Shown here piece by piece: positions 7,617-15,721 of a stretch of DNA of 64,000 bases. Location: positions 313,094-377,093 of the forward strand of contig NZ_JADOTT010000001.1 in the NCBI RefSeq assembly GCF_016817355.1. Reading direction: 5' to 3'. Numbering within the stretch: position 1 is the first letter of the stretch; each line of letters begins with the position of its first letter. The notes beneath the pieces were generated by a model. The model did no database searches. It saw nothing but the letters and a program-made list of their open reading frames with translations, and was not told the origin of the DNA. Position numbers and translations under genes: made by a program. This stretch comes from Maricaulis parjimensis (lineage in GTDB: Bacteria; Pseudomonadota; Alphaproteobacteria; Caulobacterales; Maricaulaceae).

Positions 7617-8408
7617 TCAGCTACCCCGCATGATGGAGCCCAACGGCCCCAGGACCGAGCCTTCACCTTGTCCCGATCCTGTGGCGGGTACATTGGCCAG
7701 GATACGGCCGGCCAGGCGCGAGAAGGGCATGGACTGGATCCAGACCTGACCCGGTCCGCGCAGACGCGCGAAGAACACGCCCTCACCGCCGAAAATCATC
7801 GATTTGATATTGCCCGCCCGTTCGATCTCGAATTCCACATCCGGCGTGTAGGCGACGACACAACCCGTATCGATGTGGATCTCCTCACCCGCAGCGAGTT
7901 CTTTCTTGATCAGCGTGCCCCCGGCATGGACGAAGCACCAGCCGGAGCCCTGCAGGCGCTGCATGATGAAGCCTTCACCGCCGAACAGGCCGGTCATGAT
8001 CCGCTTTTGCAGCGCAATCCCGATGGACACGCCCTTGGCCGCGGCCAGGAAACTGTCCTTCTGGCAGATCAGCTCGCCACCCAGATCGGGCAAATGCACC
8101 GGAATGATGGTGCCCGGAAAGGGCGCCGCAAACGCCGCATGGGCCTTGCCCTGGCCTTCATGGGTGAAGACCGTCATGAACAGGCTTTCCCCGGTCAGCA
8201 GGCGCTTGCCGGCACCGGCCAGCGCACCCCAGACACCGGAATTCTTCTGGGATCCGTCGCCGAACACCGCATCCATGGTGACGGAGGGGGATTTGTACAT
8301 CATGGCCCCGGCTTCCGAGACGACGCTCTCGCCCGGATCCAGCTCCACTTCGACATACTGGATGTCCTCGCCACCGATCTTGTAGTCGATCACGTCTGCC
8401 TGGCTCAT
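7617..8408 (-). CDS. TIGR00266 / AIM24-family protein
   Basis: The 263-residue protein has the repetitive beta-structure signatures of the AIM24/TIGR00266 family: DYKIGGEDIQYVEVELDPGESVVSEAGAMMY at the start, GESLFMTVFTHEG, GKAHAAFAAPFPGTIIPVHL, then GEGFIMQRLQGSGWCFVHAGGTL and GGEGVFFARLRGPGQVWIQ. There is no signal peptide. Bacterial members are widespread and poorly understood; related proteins are linked to stress responses or membrane association. The start MSQADV at 8408 was chosen by family alignment. It stands alone between bfd and the receiver gene. Confidence 0.88.
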   Translation of the reverse strand: MSQADVIDYKIGGEDIQYVEVELDPGESVVSEAGAMMYKSPSVTMDAVFGDGSQKNSGVWGALAGAGKRLLTGESLFMTVFTHEGQGKAHAAFAAPFPGTIIPVHLPDLGGELICQKDSFLAAAKGVSIGIALQKRIMTGLFGGEGFIMQRLQGSGWCFVHAGGTLIKKELAAGEEIHIDTGCVVAYTPDVEFEIERAGNIKSMIFGGEGVFFARLRGPGQVWIQSMPFSRLAGRILANVPATGSGQGEGSVLGPLGSIMRGS

Positions 8409-8510
8409 AAGCTCTCTCCCGCAATTCAAGCGGGCACAGCTTAGCCGCGGGTCAAAGGCCAGCAAGCCTTAACCGGTCGGATCCTGAACTATTTTCGGGG
8501 GAAAGCGCGG

Positions 8511-8927
8511 CTAGATCGTCTGGACGTCGGCATGTTCCGCGGCATCGCGGATCAGATGCGCCAGATGCACCGGCATGTTTCCGGAATGCGCCCGGAAGCT
8601 CTCATTCTTGTCGAGACGCGACACATCCTCGGGAATGATGCTTTCATCCACCGCCATGGAACCGGACAGGATCAGCACCGGTGTGTCACCGGCAAAGGTC
8701 CGCGTGGTTTCCAGCGTGTCCTTGGGATGAATGGAGTCGGGCAGACGCAGATCCAGCAGGATCAGATCATAGGCCCGGCGTTGCAGGCAGCGCTTGGCGT
8801 CCTTGAGCGTTCGCGCCACTTCAAAGGAGATGTCCAGATCGCCCGCTTCGCAGACGGCATGCTGGACCAGCATGGCATCGGCAAAATCATCTTCGACGTG
8901 CAGCACGTTCAGCGCTTGATTGGACAT
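8511..8927 (-). CDS. Stand-alone response regulator receiver protein
   Basis: The 138-residue protein is a single receiver domain. The acidic pair is in HVEDD (residues 9-13), the phospho-acceptor Asp is in ILLDLRLPD (around 58), the Thr/Ser position is in LILSGS, and the conserved Lys is in LDKNE. There is no output domain, as in CheY/Rcp1-like proteins. The ATG at 8927 follows GGGAGGGATCA, a strong ribosome-binding site. No histidine kinase is nearby, so the partner is elsewhere. Confidence 0.88.
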   Translation of the reverse strand: MSNQALNVLHVEDDFADAMLVQHAVCEAGDLDISFEVARTLKDAKRCLQRRAYDLILLDLRLPDSIHPKDTLETTRTFAGDTPVLILSGSMAVDESIIPEDVSRLDKNESFRAHSGNMPVHLAHLIRDAAEHADVQTI

Positions 8928-8997
8928 TGATCCCTCCCACTGAGGCATTCTAGTTCGGTTGCCTTACCGAACTGTATACGAATCCGGAAAACTTGGA

Positions 8998-9894
8998 TCA
9001 AAAATCTGCGGGCAGATTCTTGCCACTCCGGGTTGCGGCGGCAATTACGGTGTTTCGCAGCAGCATGGCAATAGTCATCGGGCCGATTCCGCCCGGAACC
9101 GGTGTGATCCAGCCGGCATGTCCGACAATCTCGTCAAAGGCCGCATCCCCGACCAGGCGGGTCTTGCCCTCACCGCGCTCGGGGGCATCGATCCGGTTGA
9201 TGCCGACATCCAGCACACAGGCGCCCGGCTTCACCCAATCACCCTTGACCATTTCCGGCCGGCCGACCGCTGGCACCAGAATGTCCGCGGTCCGGCACAG
9301 GGCGGGCAGGTCCTTGGTGCGCGAATGCGCGATCGTCACCGTGGCATTCTTTTCCAGGAAGAGAAGCGCAGCCGGCTTGCCGACCAGGATGGACCGGCCG
9401 ATCACCACGACATTCTTGCCCGACAAATCCCCCAGCGCGCGCTCGGCCAGAAGAACGCAGCCCGCCGGCGTGCACGGACGCAGGCCCGGCTTGCCCAGAA
9501 CGATCCGCCCGGCACTGACATCGGTCAGGCCATCGACATCCTTGTCCGGATCGATCTCGCCGATCACCCGGTTGGCATCGATCTGATCCGGCAGCGGCAT
9601 CTGCACCAGGATCCCGTCGACGCTGTCATCCGCGTTCAGCCCACGCACGATCTCGATCGCCTCGGCTTCGGTGGTCTCGGCCGGCTTGCGGATCTCGATG
9701 GATTTCAGCCCGGCCGCCTCGGTGCGCTTCACCTTGTTGCGGACATAGACTTCGCTGGCCGGATCATCGCCGATCAGCACGACCGCCAGGCAGGGTGCCC
9801 GGCCGATCTCTTTCGCCAGCTCAGCCCCGACCTCGCCCGCCCGGGCGTCGATTTCGGCGGCAACCGCCTTGCCATCGATCAATTCAGCACTCAT
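8998..9894 (-). CDS. folD: FolD: methylenetetrahydrofolate dehydrogenase/cyclohydrolase
   Basis: The 298-residue protein carries both FolD signatures: YVRNKVKRTEAAGL with the catalytic Lys near residue 56, and the PGG-type motif GGIGPMTIAMLLRNT near the C-terminus. GRSILVGKPAALLF is the NADP-binding region. It converts 5,10-methylene-THF to 10-formyl-THF in the cytoplasm. The ATG at 9894 begins the conserved MSAELIDGKAVA and overlaps the upstream DUF167 gene by 11 bp, so yggT, DUF167 and folD probably form an operon. Confidence 0.97.
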   Translation of the reverse strand: MSAELIDGKAVAAEIDARAGEVGAELAKEIGRAPCLAVVLIGDDPASEVYVRNKVKRTEAAGLKSIEIRKPAETTEAEAIEIVRGLNADDSVDGILVQMPLPDQIDANRVIGEIDPDKDVDGLTDVSAGRIVLGKPGLRPCTPAGCVLLAERALGDLSGKNVVVIGRSILVGKPAALLFLEKNATVTIAHSRTKDLPALCRTADILVPAVGRPEMVKGDWVKPGACVLDVGINRIDAPERGEGKTRLVGDAAFDEIVGHAGWITPVPGGIGPMTIAMLLRNTVIAAATRSGKNLPADF

Positions 9895-10240
9895 CCGGAC
9901 AGGCCTCCAGCAGGGCCGTGACAGGCTGGAGGGCCGCCCCCTCGACAGCAATGCGCACGGTTTTCAGACGGGATGTCGCGCCGCGTATAACATCCACATC
10001 ACGTTTGGGAAGTCCCAGCTGCTTGGCCAGCAGCGCCACCAGGGCTGCATTTGCCTTGCCCTTCTCCGGAACGGCCCGGACCTTCACCGCCAGATGCACC
10101 GCCCCGTCCGCCGAAGCCCGCCAAGCCTCGATCGCATCTTTCGACGCATTGGGGGTCAGGCGGACCTGGAGGGTCAGCCCGTCCGTATCGCGGGAATAGC
10201 GCGTGGCTAGAAGCCCATGGTGGAGATCAAAACCCGGCAC
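9884..10240 (-). CDS. DUF167 (YggU) family protein
   Basis: The 118-residue protein shows the YggU core: LTLQVRLTPNASKDAIE, then AVHLAVKVRAVPEKGKANAALVALLAKQLGLPKRDV and GATSRLKTVRI. Members are small cytoplasmic proteins of unknown role. The longest start is a GTG at 10238-10240, which overlaps yggT by 34 bp; a later start is possible. The pairing of yggT with yggU is widely conserved and supports the call. Confidence 0.88.
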   Translation of the reverse strand: MPGFDLHHGLLATRYSRDTDGLTLQVRLTPNASKDAIEAWRASADGAVHLAVKVRAVPEKGKANAALVALLAKQLGLPKRDVDVIRGATSRLKTVRIAVEGAALQPVTALLEACPDEC

Positions 10241-10503
10241 AGGATGCGGCGCAGGAATTCCAGGCCGATCAGCAGGATGATCGGCGACAGGTCCAGTCCG
10301 CCCAGGGGCGGAATGACCCGCTGGATCGGGGCCAGCATCGGACGAACGAGACCATCGGTCACCCGCAGCACAGTTGCCACGAACTGGTTATGGGCGTTGA
10401 TCACATTGAACATGACCAGCCAGCTCAGAATGACCCAGACCAGTACGACCAACTGGATCAGATTGACGATCTGGGAAATCAGCCAGCAGATATCCGCGCC
10501 CAT
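10207..10503 (-). CDS. yggT: YggT family inner-membrane protein
   Basis: The 98-residue protein has two hydrophobic segments (residues 8-32 and 68-90). It carries the YggT signature WVILSWLVMFNVIN, then VLRVTDGLVRPMLAPIQRVIPPLGGLDLSPIILLIGLEFL. The ATG at 10503 has a good ribosome-binding site (AAGGAG, 5-bp spacing). Its gene neighbourhood with DUF167 is the classical one. The function is uncertain; roles in osmotic shock and cell-shape processes have been suggested for the family. Confidence 0.92.
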   Translation of the reverse strand: MGADICWLISQIVNLIQLVVLVWVILSWLVMFNVINAHNQFVATVLRVTDGLVRPMLAPIQRVIPPLGGLDLSPIILLIGLEFLRRILCRVLISTMGF

Positions 10504-10615
10504 TGCATACTCCTTGTGTGCTGCCTTCGCTTCTAGCCTGCCGCGGCCTGCAACGTCCAGAACCGCATGCTTGACTGCACTGCAAGACGCTCGTATTTCG
10601 CCCATCCAAGGTGAC

Positions 10616-10691
<76 letters not shown>

Positions 10692-11075
10692 CCCTTCGCC
10701 TGTTTTCCTGATCTCACGGCAGTCCGCTGCGCGGACGCCTCCGATGGGGCGGCCCATCAGGGGCCGACGCGCCGTCGCGCTTGCGAAGCCTGTGGGTTCG
10801 ACGACCGGGCGTTTCCCATCAAAATTTTCACCCGTCATCCCCCGGTGCCCGGAGGGCATCCGGGGGACCTGAGCTCACCTGTCGGAAGGATGGGTGAGGT
10901 CCCCCGGCCAAGCCGGGGGATGACGGTGTTGGATTGGATGGAGGTGGACCGGAACACACCAACAGCCCAAACCTCACGCCCTTGTCATCCCGGCCTTGAG
11001 CCGGGACCCAGCCCCCGCACTTCCCGCTGGAAACCAACCCTCGAATGCGCAATCCTCTTGGGAAAGGGGGAAGAA
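10692..11075. repeat. Intergenic region with inverted-repeat (REP-like) elements
   Basis: No gene is supported in this 384-bp stretch. A 13-bp perfect inverted repeat, CGTCATCCCCCGG at 10833-10845 and its complement at 10913-10925, brackets a GC-rich segment that contains further self-complementary pieces. A second unit at 10981-11006 reads CTTGTCATCCCGGCC and folds on itself (CCCGGC, five bases, GCCGGG). The start of the second unit recurs at 49401 and 57371, so this looks like a dispersed intergenic element. Confidence 0.65.
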
Positions 11076-12317
11076 ATGCGCGCCAGGGTAATTGCTTTGA
11101 CCGCGTCGATCGCGGGTCTGATCGCGCTTTTGGCAGGCCCACCAGTTGGCGAGGCTCAAGGCGCTCATCATGTGTGGCGGGACACTGTGTGGATACCGCG
11201 AAATGCGGTCTCCGCTTGGGTTTCTTCAACCCAGCTTGTCCCGGGTCCCGGTGTCTTTTCGGGGTACGACAAGCTGGGCGGTCGCGAACTCGCCGCCAAG
11301 CAACTTCCCTGGCTGCGCATTGCAGAATTCTACCCGCCGACACATCCGGGTCGGTACATGAACGCTCGGCGGATGCTCGGTCAGGCCTACGCGGCGCTCG
11401 GACAGAATGATCGGGCAGCCAGCCGGATGCTCGATGCTGCACGCCACCCAAACCGGCTTGGTTTCTACGGCGGCACTCAAAACGAACTTGATTGGGAACA
11501 GGCCGTTTATCTCACCTATGAAGCCCATGGCCTCGATGCAGCGCTTGCGATCTGGAGGGAGGGGCTCGAAGAACTCGACCGGAATGAAGCGCTCTATTTG
11601 GAAGCCGCCATTGAAGACGGCGATGTCTTTATCGATGAAACTATTCAAACGGGCGAAGCGCCGGATTGGTGGTCACGCGAACTCGATTTTTTCGAGCACC
11701 CCTATTCCGCACGCCCCCGAACAGAGCTCGTGGAACGCCTTCTCGACGAAGACAGAATCGTCACTGCACGGGAGCTCATCGAAACCATCGAAGACGACGG
11801 TCATTTGGGTTGGCCGCTCACTCTTGCGCGCATTCGACTTGCTTCAATTGAGTTGGAGCGCTCGGGACAATCTGAGCAGGCTGCACATCTGGCAGCCATG
11901 ACGGCACCTTTCCTCACCAACTGGGCGAACTGGTCCGATGATATTGTCTTGTCTCTGGAAGACGATGACGGAATCATCCGCACCCTCCAATTCCATGATC
12001 GCATGAGGCATTGCGAACCGGTAAGGCGCACGCTCGACCATTTTCACGCGCTTCCCCGCGTCATGATTGAAGAGACTGACGCACAAGACCCCATATTGCT
12101 GGCTCGTATTTGGCACAATCTCGAACGCATCTGCTTCATTGACTCGCTCAGGGCCAGTGACAGTGCACCCGCAGCCTGTGCCCGACGCGATGATGCATGG
12201 CAATCGATCTCAACCATGACCAATTTCGAACGCCTGTGGTCCTCATACGTTTTCGTTCCGGCCGACATCACGCCGCCGCCCGAACCTCTCACCTGCTACT
12301 CAACCCCCACACCTTGA
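11076..12317 (+). CDS. Secreted hypothetical protein with TPR-like helices
   Basis: I do not recognise this 413-residue protein. It starts MRARVIALTASIAGLIALLAG, a Sec signal peptide with likely cleavage after GEAQG. The middle has helical repeat-like stretches (RYMNARRMLGQAYAALGQNDRAASRMLDAARHP; TARELIETIEDDGHLGWPLTLARIRLASIELE), which suggest tetratricopeptide-like packing. The C-terminus holds several cysteines (MRHCEP, ERICF, PAACARRD, LTCYS) that could form disulfides outside the cytoplasm. The ATG at 11076 follows GGGGGAAG. It is isolated between repeat-rich intergenic DNA and dnaE2, and its base composition is lower in GC than its neighbours, so recent gain is possible. Confidence 0.65.
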   Translation: MRARVIALTASIAGLIALLAGPPVGEAQGAHHVWRDTVWIPRNAVSAWVSSTQLVPGPGVFSGYDKLGGRELAAKQLPWLRIAEFYPPTHPGRYMNARRMLGQAYAALGQNDRAASRMLDAARHPNRLGFYGGTQNELDWEQAVYLTYEAHGLDAALAIWREGLEELDRNEALYLEAAIEDGDVFIDETIQTGEAPDWWSRELDFFEHPYSARPRTELVERLLDEDRIVTARELIETIEDDGHLGWPLTLARIRLASIELERSGQSEQAAHLAAMTAPFLTNWANWSDDIVLSLEDDDGIIRTLQFHDRMRHCEPVRRTLDHFHALPRVMIEETDAQDPILLARIWHNLERICFIDSLRASDSAPAACARRDDAWQSISTMTNFERLWSSYVFVPADITPPPEPLTCYSTPTP

Positions 12318-12478
12318 CCATACCTGGCCCCGAATTCGTCCCGCCCCCTTCTTGAGCCGGTCCTGATACCCATCCGATCCCACCCTGATCCCGATCCGAA
12401 CCCATCCCGACCCCCTCTCGACCCCTTTTGGCACCCCGTTTCATTAAAATGCGCGACCTTTTCACAAGCTCGCGCGTC
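12318..12478. other. Convergent gap with C-rich low-complexity DNA
   Basis: No gene is visible. Between 12350 and 12425 the plus strand carries loosely repeated C-rich pieces (GATCCCA, GATCCGA, CATCCCGA) with few Gs. This gap separates the stop of the secreted protein gene from the stop of dnaE2, so a termination role is possible, but no clear hairpin with a T-run is seen. Confidence 0.5.
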
Positions 12479-15400
12479 TCAGTGGAAATCCCGGCTTTTG
12501 GGGATAACCCGTACATTTCTCGGATGGGTCCGGCCGCGCGGATCGCGGGCGACGGGGCGTTTCACCTCATCGCCGCGGCTGGCTATCCCCTCCAGAACGT
12601 CACGCTGCACGTCCTCGGACAGGAGGGAGAGGTCATCCGTCCGGTCGATCAGGCTCTCGCAGACAATATGGACAACCCCGTCCGCCTCCTGCACCCGGCC
12701 GGTCACCGCAATCAGGCGTGCACCCATGACAATCGGGCGGAAACGCTCGAAAACCCGGGGCCAGACAACGAGGTTGGCGACCCCCGCTTCATCCTCGATC
12801 GTGATGAAAACCACCCCGCTTGCCGTACCCGGGCGCTGGCGCACCAGGACCACACCGGCGGTCTTCACCCAGCGCCCATTGCCCTTCTGATTGGCCTCTT
12901 TCGTCGTCACCAGACCCATCCCGCCATAGCGCTGGCGCAGGAAATTCAGCGGATGGGATTTCAGGGATAGTCCGGTCGTCTGATAGTCCTGCAAGACATG
13001 CTCGGACAGGGGCATAGCGGGCAGGCCTGTCCGCTCCTCCGCCCCGAAGGCATTCACATCGGCCGCGTCGAACAGGGGCAGACCCTGGTCCCGGGCCCCG
13101 CCCCGCACCGACCAGAGTGCTGCGCGCCGGTCCAGCTTCATCGAGCGGAAACAATCAGCTGCCGCCAGCCGCTCCATCGCACCACGGCCCAGACCGGTGC
13201 GACGGCGCAGACTGTCGGGATCCTCATAGCCGGCCTGGCGCGACAGCATCAGCCGGTCCGCATCTTCCTGGCGCATGCCGTCAATCATGCGAAAGCCCAG
13301 GCGCAGGGCAAACTGCCCGCCCTCGGCCGGCTCCAACGTGCAATCCCAGTCGGAATAGTTCACGTCCACCGGGCGGATCTCGACCCCGTGCTCGCGGGCA
13401 TCGCGGACAATCTGGGCCGGAGCGTAAAAGCCCATGGGCTGGGAGTTCAGCAGGGCCGCCGCAAACACGTCCGGGTGATGGCATTTCAGCCAGGAGGAAA
13501 CATAGACGAGCAGGGCGAAGCTGGCCGCATGGCTTTCCGGGAAGCCGTATTCGCCAAATCCCTTGATCTGGTTGAAACAGGCCTCGGCAAATTCCGGCGC
13601 ATAGCCGCGCGCCACCATGCCCCCCACCATCTTGTTCTGGTACTCGGTGATCGTGCCCATCTTGCGGAAGGTCGCCATGGCCCGGCGCAGCCCGTTGGCC
13701 TCGTCCGGCGTGAACTTGGCCGCATCAATGGCGATCTGCATGGCCTGTTCCTGGAAGAGCGGCACGCCCAGCGTCCGGCGCAAGATCCGCTCCAGCTCAT
13801 CCGCCGGACCACAGGACGGATCGGGACTGGGAAAGCGGACCGGTTCCAGACCCTTCCGCCGGCGCAGATAGGGGTGGACCATATCCCCCTGGATCGGACC
13901 GGGCCGGACGATCGCCACCTCGATCACCAGATCATAGAAACAGCGCGGCCTCAGCCGTGGCAGCATGGTCATCTGGGCCCGGCTTTCCACCTGGAACACG
14001 CCCAGACTGTCAGCCTTGCACAGCATGTCATAGACGGCCTCATCCGCCTCCGGGATGGTGGCCAGATCCCAGTCCTCGCCCTTGTAGAGAGCCAGCATGC
14101 CAAAGGCCTTGCGGATACAGCTCAGCATGCCCAGCGCCAGCACATCCACCTTCATGATGCCCAGCGCGTCGATATCGTCCTTGTCCCATTCGATGAAGGT
14201 GCGGTCTTCCATCGCCGCATTGCCGATCGGCACGGTCTCGATCAGCGGCCCCTGGGTCAGCACGAACCCGCCGACATGCTGGGAGAGGTGGCGGGGAAAG
14301 CCGATCAATTCGCTGGCCAGGATCAGGGCCTGTCGCAGGACCGGCTTGTCCGGGTCCAGCCCGGCCTCGCGGATATGGTCCGCATTCACGGACCGGCCCC
14401 AACTCCCCCAGACCGTGCCACTCATCGCGGTGGCAATATCCTCGGACAGGCCCAGCGCCTTGCAGACCTCGCGCAGGGCCGAGCGCGGCCGGTAACAGAT
14501 CACCGTCGCCGTCAATGCCGCCCGGTGCCGGCCATAGCGGCGATAGACATACTGGATCACCTCCTCACGGCGCTCATGCTCGAAATCCACATCGATGTCC
14601 GGTGGCTCGCGCCGCTCCTTGGACAGGAAGCGCGCGAAGAGAAGGCTGGAACTGGCCGGGTCGACACTGGTAATGCCCAGGCAGTAGCAGACCGCAGAAT
14701 TGGCCGCCGAGCCCCGCCCCTGGCAGAGAATGCCCTGCTCCCGCGCCCAGGCGACGATGTCATGCACGGTCAGGAAGTAGGCGGGGTAGTCCAGCTCCTC
14801 GATCAGGGCGAGTTCACGCAGGATGAGCTGGGAGACTTTCGGCGGCACACCGTCCGGATAGCGCTGTGCCGCACCCTCCCATGTCAGACGGACAAGGTGC
14901 TGTTGCGGGGTCGATCCGGCGGGCACCGGTTCATCGGGATAAACATAGGACAGCTCGTCCAGGCTGAACTGGCAGCGATCGGCGATTTCCAGACTGCGCG
15001 CCAATGCGTCTTCATAACCGGCAAAAAGGTGCGCCATTTCCGATCCGGACTTGAGATGACGCTCGCCATTCACCTCCAGGCGGAAACCGGCCTGCTCGAC
15101 CGTGCAGCCCTCCCGGATACAGGTCAGCACATCCTGCAGGGGCCGGCGCGCCGGCATGTGGTAGAGCGCATCCTGCACCGCGACCAGGGGCACACCCGTC
15201 CTGTTGGACAAGGCGGCCAGCGCGCCCAGCCGGGCCCGGTCCCCACCGCGCATGTGATGGGTCGCGGCTAGGTAGAGCCTATCCCCCCATTCTTCGCGCA
15301 AGCGCTCCAGCAGAGGTTCGAAATCCGGATCCACTTCGGCCGGGGGACAAGCGATGAATATCTGCCCCGCGCCGGATTCGACGATATCCTCGATAGAAAT

Positions 15401-15721
15401 CCGGCATTCCCCCTTGCTCACATCCCCCATTTTCCCGTTCGACAGAAGGGTGGAGAGGCGGCCATAGGCGGCGCGATCTGTGGGATAACAGACCAGGTCC
15501 GGCCCTTTCACCGGGCGCAGGCGAGCGCCCACCAGAAGCGGCAAACCCTGTTCCCGAGCAGCCAGATGGGCCCGAACGACACCGGCCAAAGTGTTGAGGT
15601 CGCATAGACCCAAACCCTTGAGCCCCAAGGCTTTTGCGGCCGCGACCATCTCCTCCGCGTGGGAGGCCCCGCGCAGGAAGGAGAAATTGCTCATGGCCAG
15701 GAGTTCGGCATAGTCCGTCAT
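12479..15721 (-). CDS. dnaE2: Error-prone DNA polymerase DnaE2 (ImuC)
   Basis: The 1080-residue protein is a C-family polymerase of DnaE2 length. It starts with a PHP domain (YAELLAMSNFSFLRGASHAEEMV, residues 3-25). The polymerase palm has the acidic motif EPPDIDVDFEHERREEVIQYVYRRYG. The finger region and helix-hairpin-helix (AFALLVYVSSWLKCHHPDVFAAALLNSQPMGFY) follow, then a C-terminal OB domain (TAGVVLVRQRPGTASGVVFITIEDE). The family carries out mutagenic translesion synthesis with ImuA and ImuB. The ATG at 15721 overlaps the imuB stop by 4 bp, and an upstream frame lies inside imuB. Expression should depend on the LexA box before imuA. Confidence 0.97.
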   Translation of the reverse strand: MTDYAELLAMSNFSFLRGASHAEEMVAAAKALGLKGLGLCDLNTLAGVVRAHLAAREQGLPLLVGARLRPVKGPDLVCYPTDRAAYGRLSTLLSNGKMGDVSKGECRISIEDIVESGAGQIFIACPPAEVDPDFEPLLERLREEWGDRLYLAATHHMRGGDRARLGALAALSNRTGVPLVAVQDALYHMPARRPLQDVLTCIREGCTVEQAGFRLEVNGERHLKSGSEMAHLFAGYEDALARSLEIADRCQFSLDELSYVYPDEPVPAGSTPQQHLVRLTWEGAAQRYPDGVPPKVSQLILRELALIEELDYPAYFLTVHDIVAWAREQGILCQGRGSAANSAVCYCLGITSVDPASSSLLFARFLSKERREPPDIDVDFEHERREEVIQYVYRRYGRHRAALTATVICYRPRSALREVCKALGLSEDIATAMSGTVWGSWGRSVNADHIREAGLDPDKPVLRQALILASELIGFPRHLSQHVGGFVLTQGPLIETVPIGNAAMEDRTFIEWDKDDIDALGIMKVDVLALGMLSCIRKAFGMLALYKGEDWDLATIPEADEAVYDMLCKADSLGVFQVESRAQMTMLPRLRPRCFYDLVIEVAIVRPGPIQGDMVHPYLRRRKGLEPVRFPSPDPSCGPADELERILRRTLGVPLFQEQAMQIAIDAAKFTPDEANGLRRAMATFRKMGTITEYQNKMVGGMVARGYAPEFAEACFNQIKGFGEYGFPESHAASFALLVYVSSWLKCHHPDVFAAALLNSQPMGFYAPAQIVRDAREHGVEIRPVDVNYSDWDCTLEPAEGGQFALRLGFRMIDGMRQEDADRLMLSRQAGYEDPDSLRRRTGLGRGAMERLAAADCFRSMKLDRRAALWSVRGGARDQGLPLFDAADVNAFGAEERTGLPAMPLSEHVLQDYQTTGLSLKSHPLNFLRQRYGGMGLVTTKEANQKGNGRWVKTAGVVLVRQRPGTASGVVFITIEDEAGVANLVVWPRVFERFRPIVMGARLIAVTGRVQEADGVVHIVCESLIDRTDDLSLLSEDVQRDVLEGIASRGDEVKRPVARDPRGRTHPRNVRVIPKSRDFH

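Noticed and set aside
10575-10585. CTGCACTGCAA near yggT as a member of the EPS-locus motif family
   Set aside because: It matches only the GCTGCAxTGCA variant and lies next to unrelated housekeeping genes. I treat it as a warning that this variant may be common.
12318-12478. C-rich repeated pieces as a CRISPR or tandem-repeat array
   Set aside because: The pieces vary in length and sequence and have no regular spacer. They are simple low-complexity DNA.
12998-15271. Long plus-strand open frame opposite dnaE2
   Set aside because: It is an antisense reading of a clearly recognisable polymerase gene.
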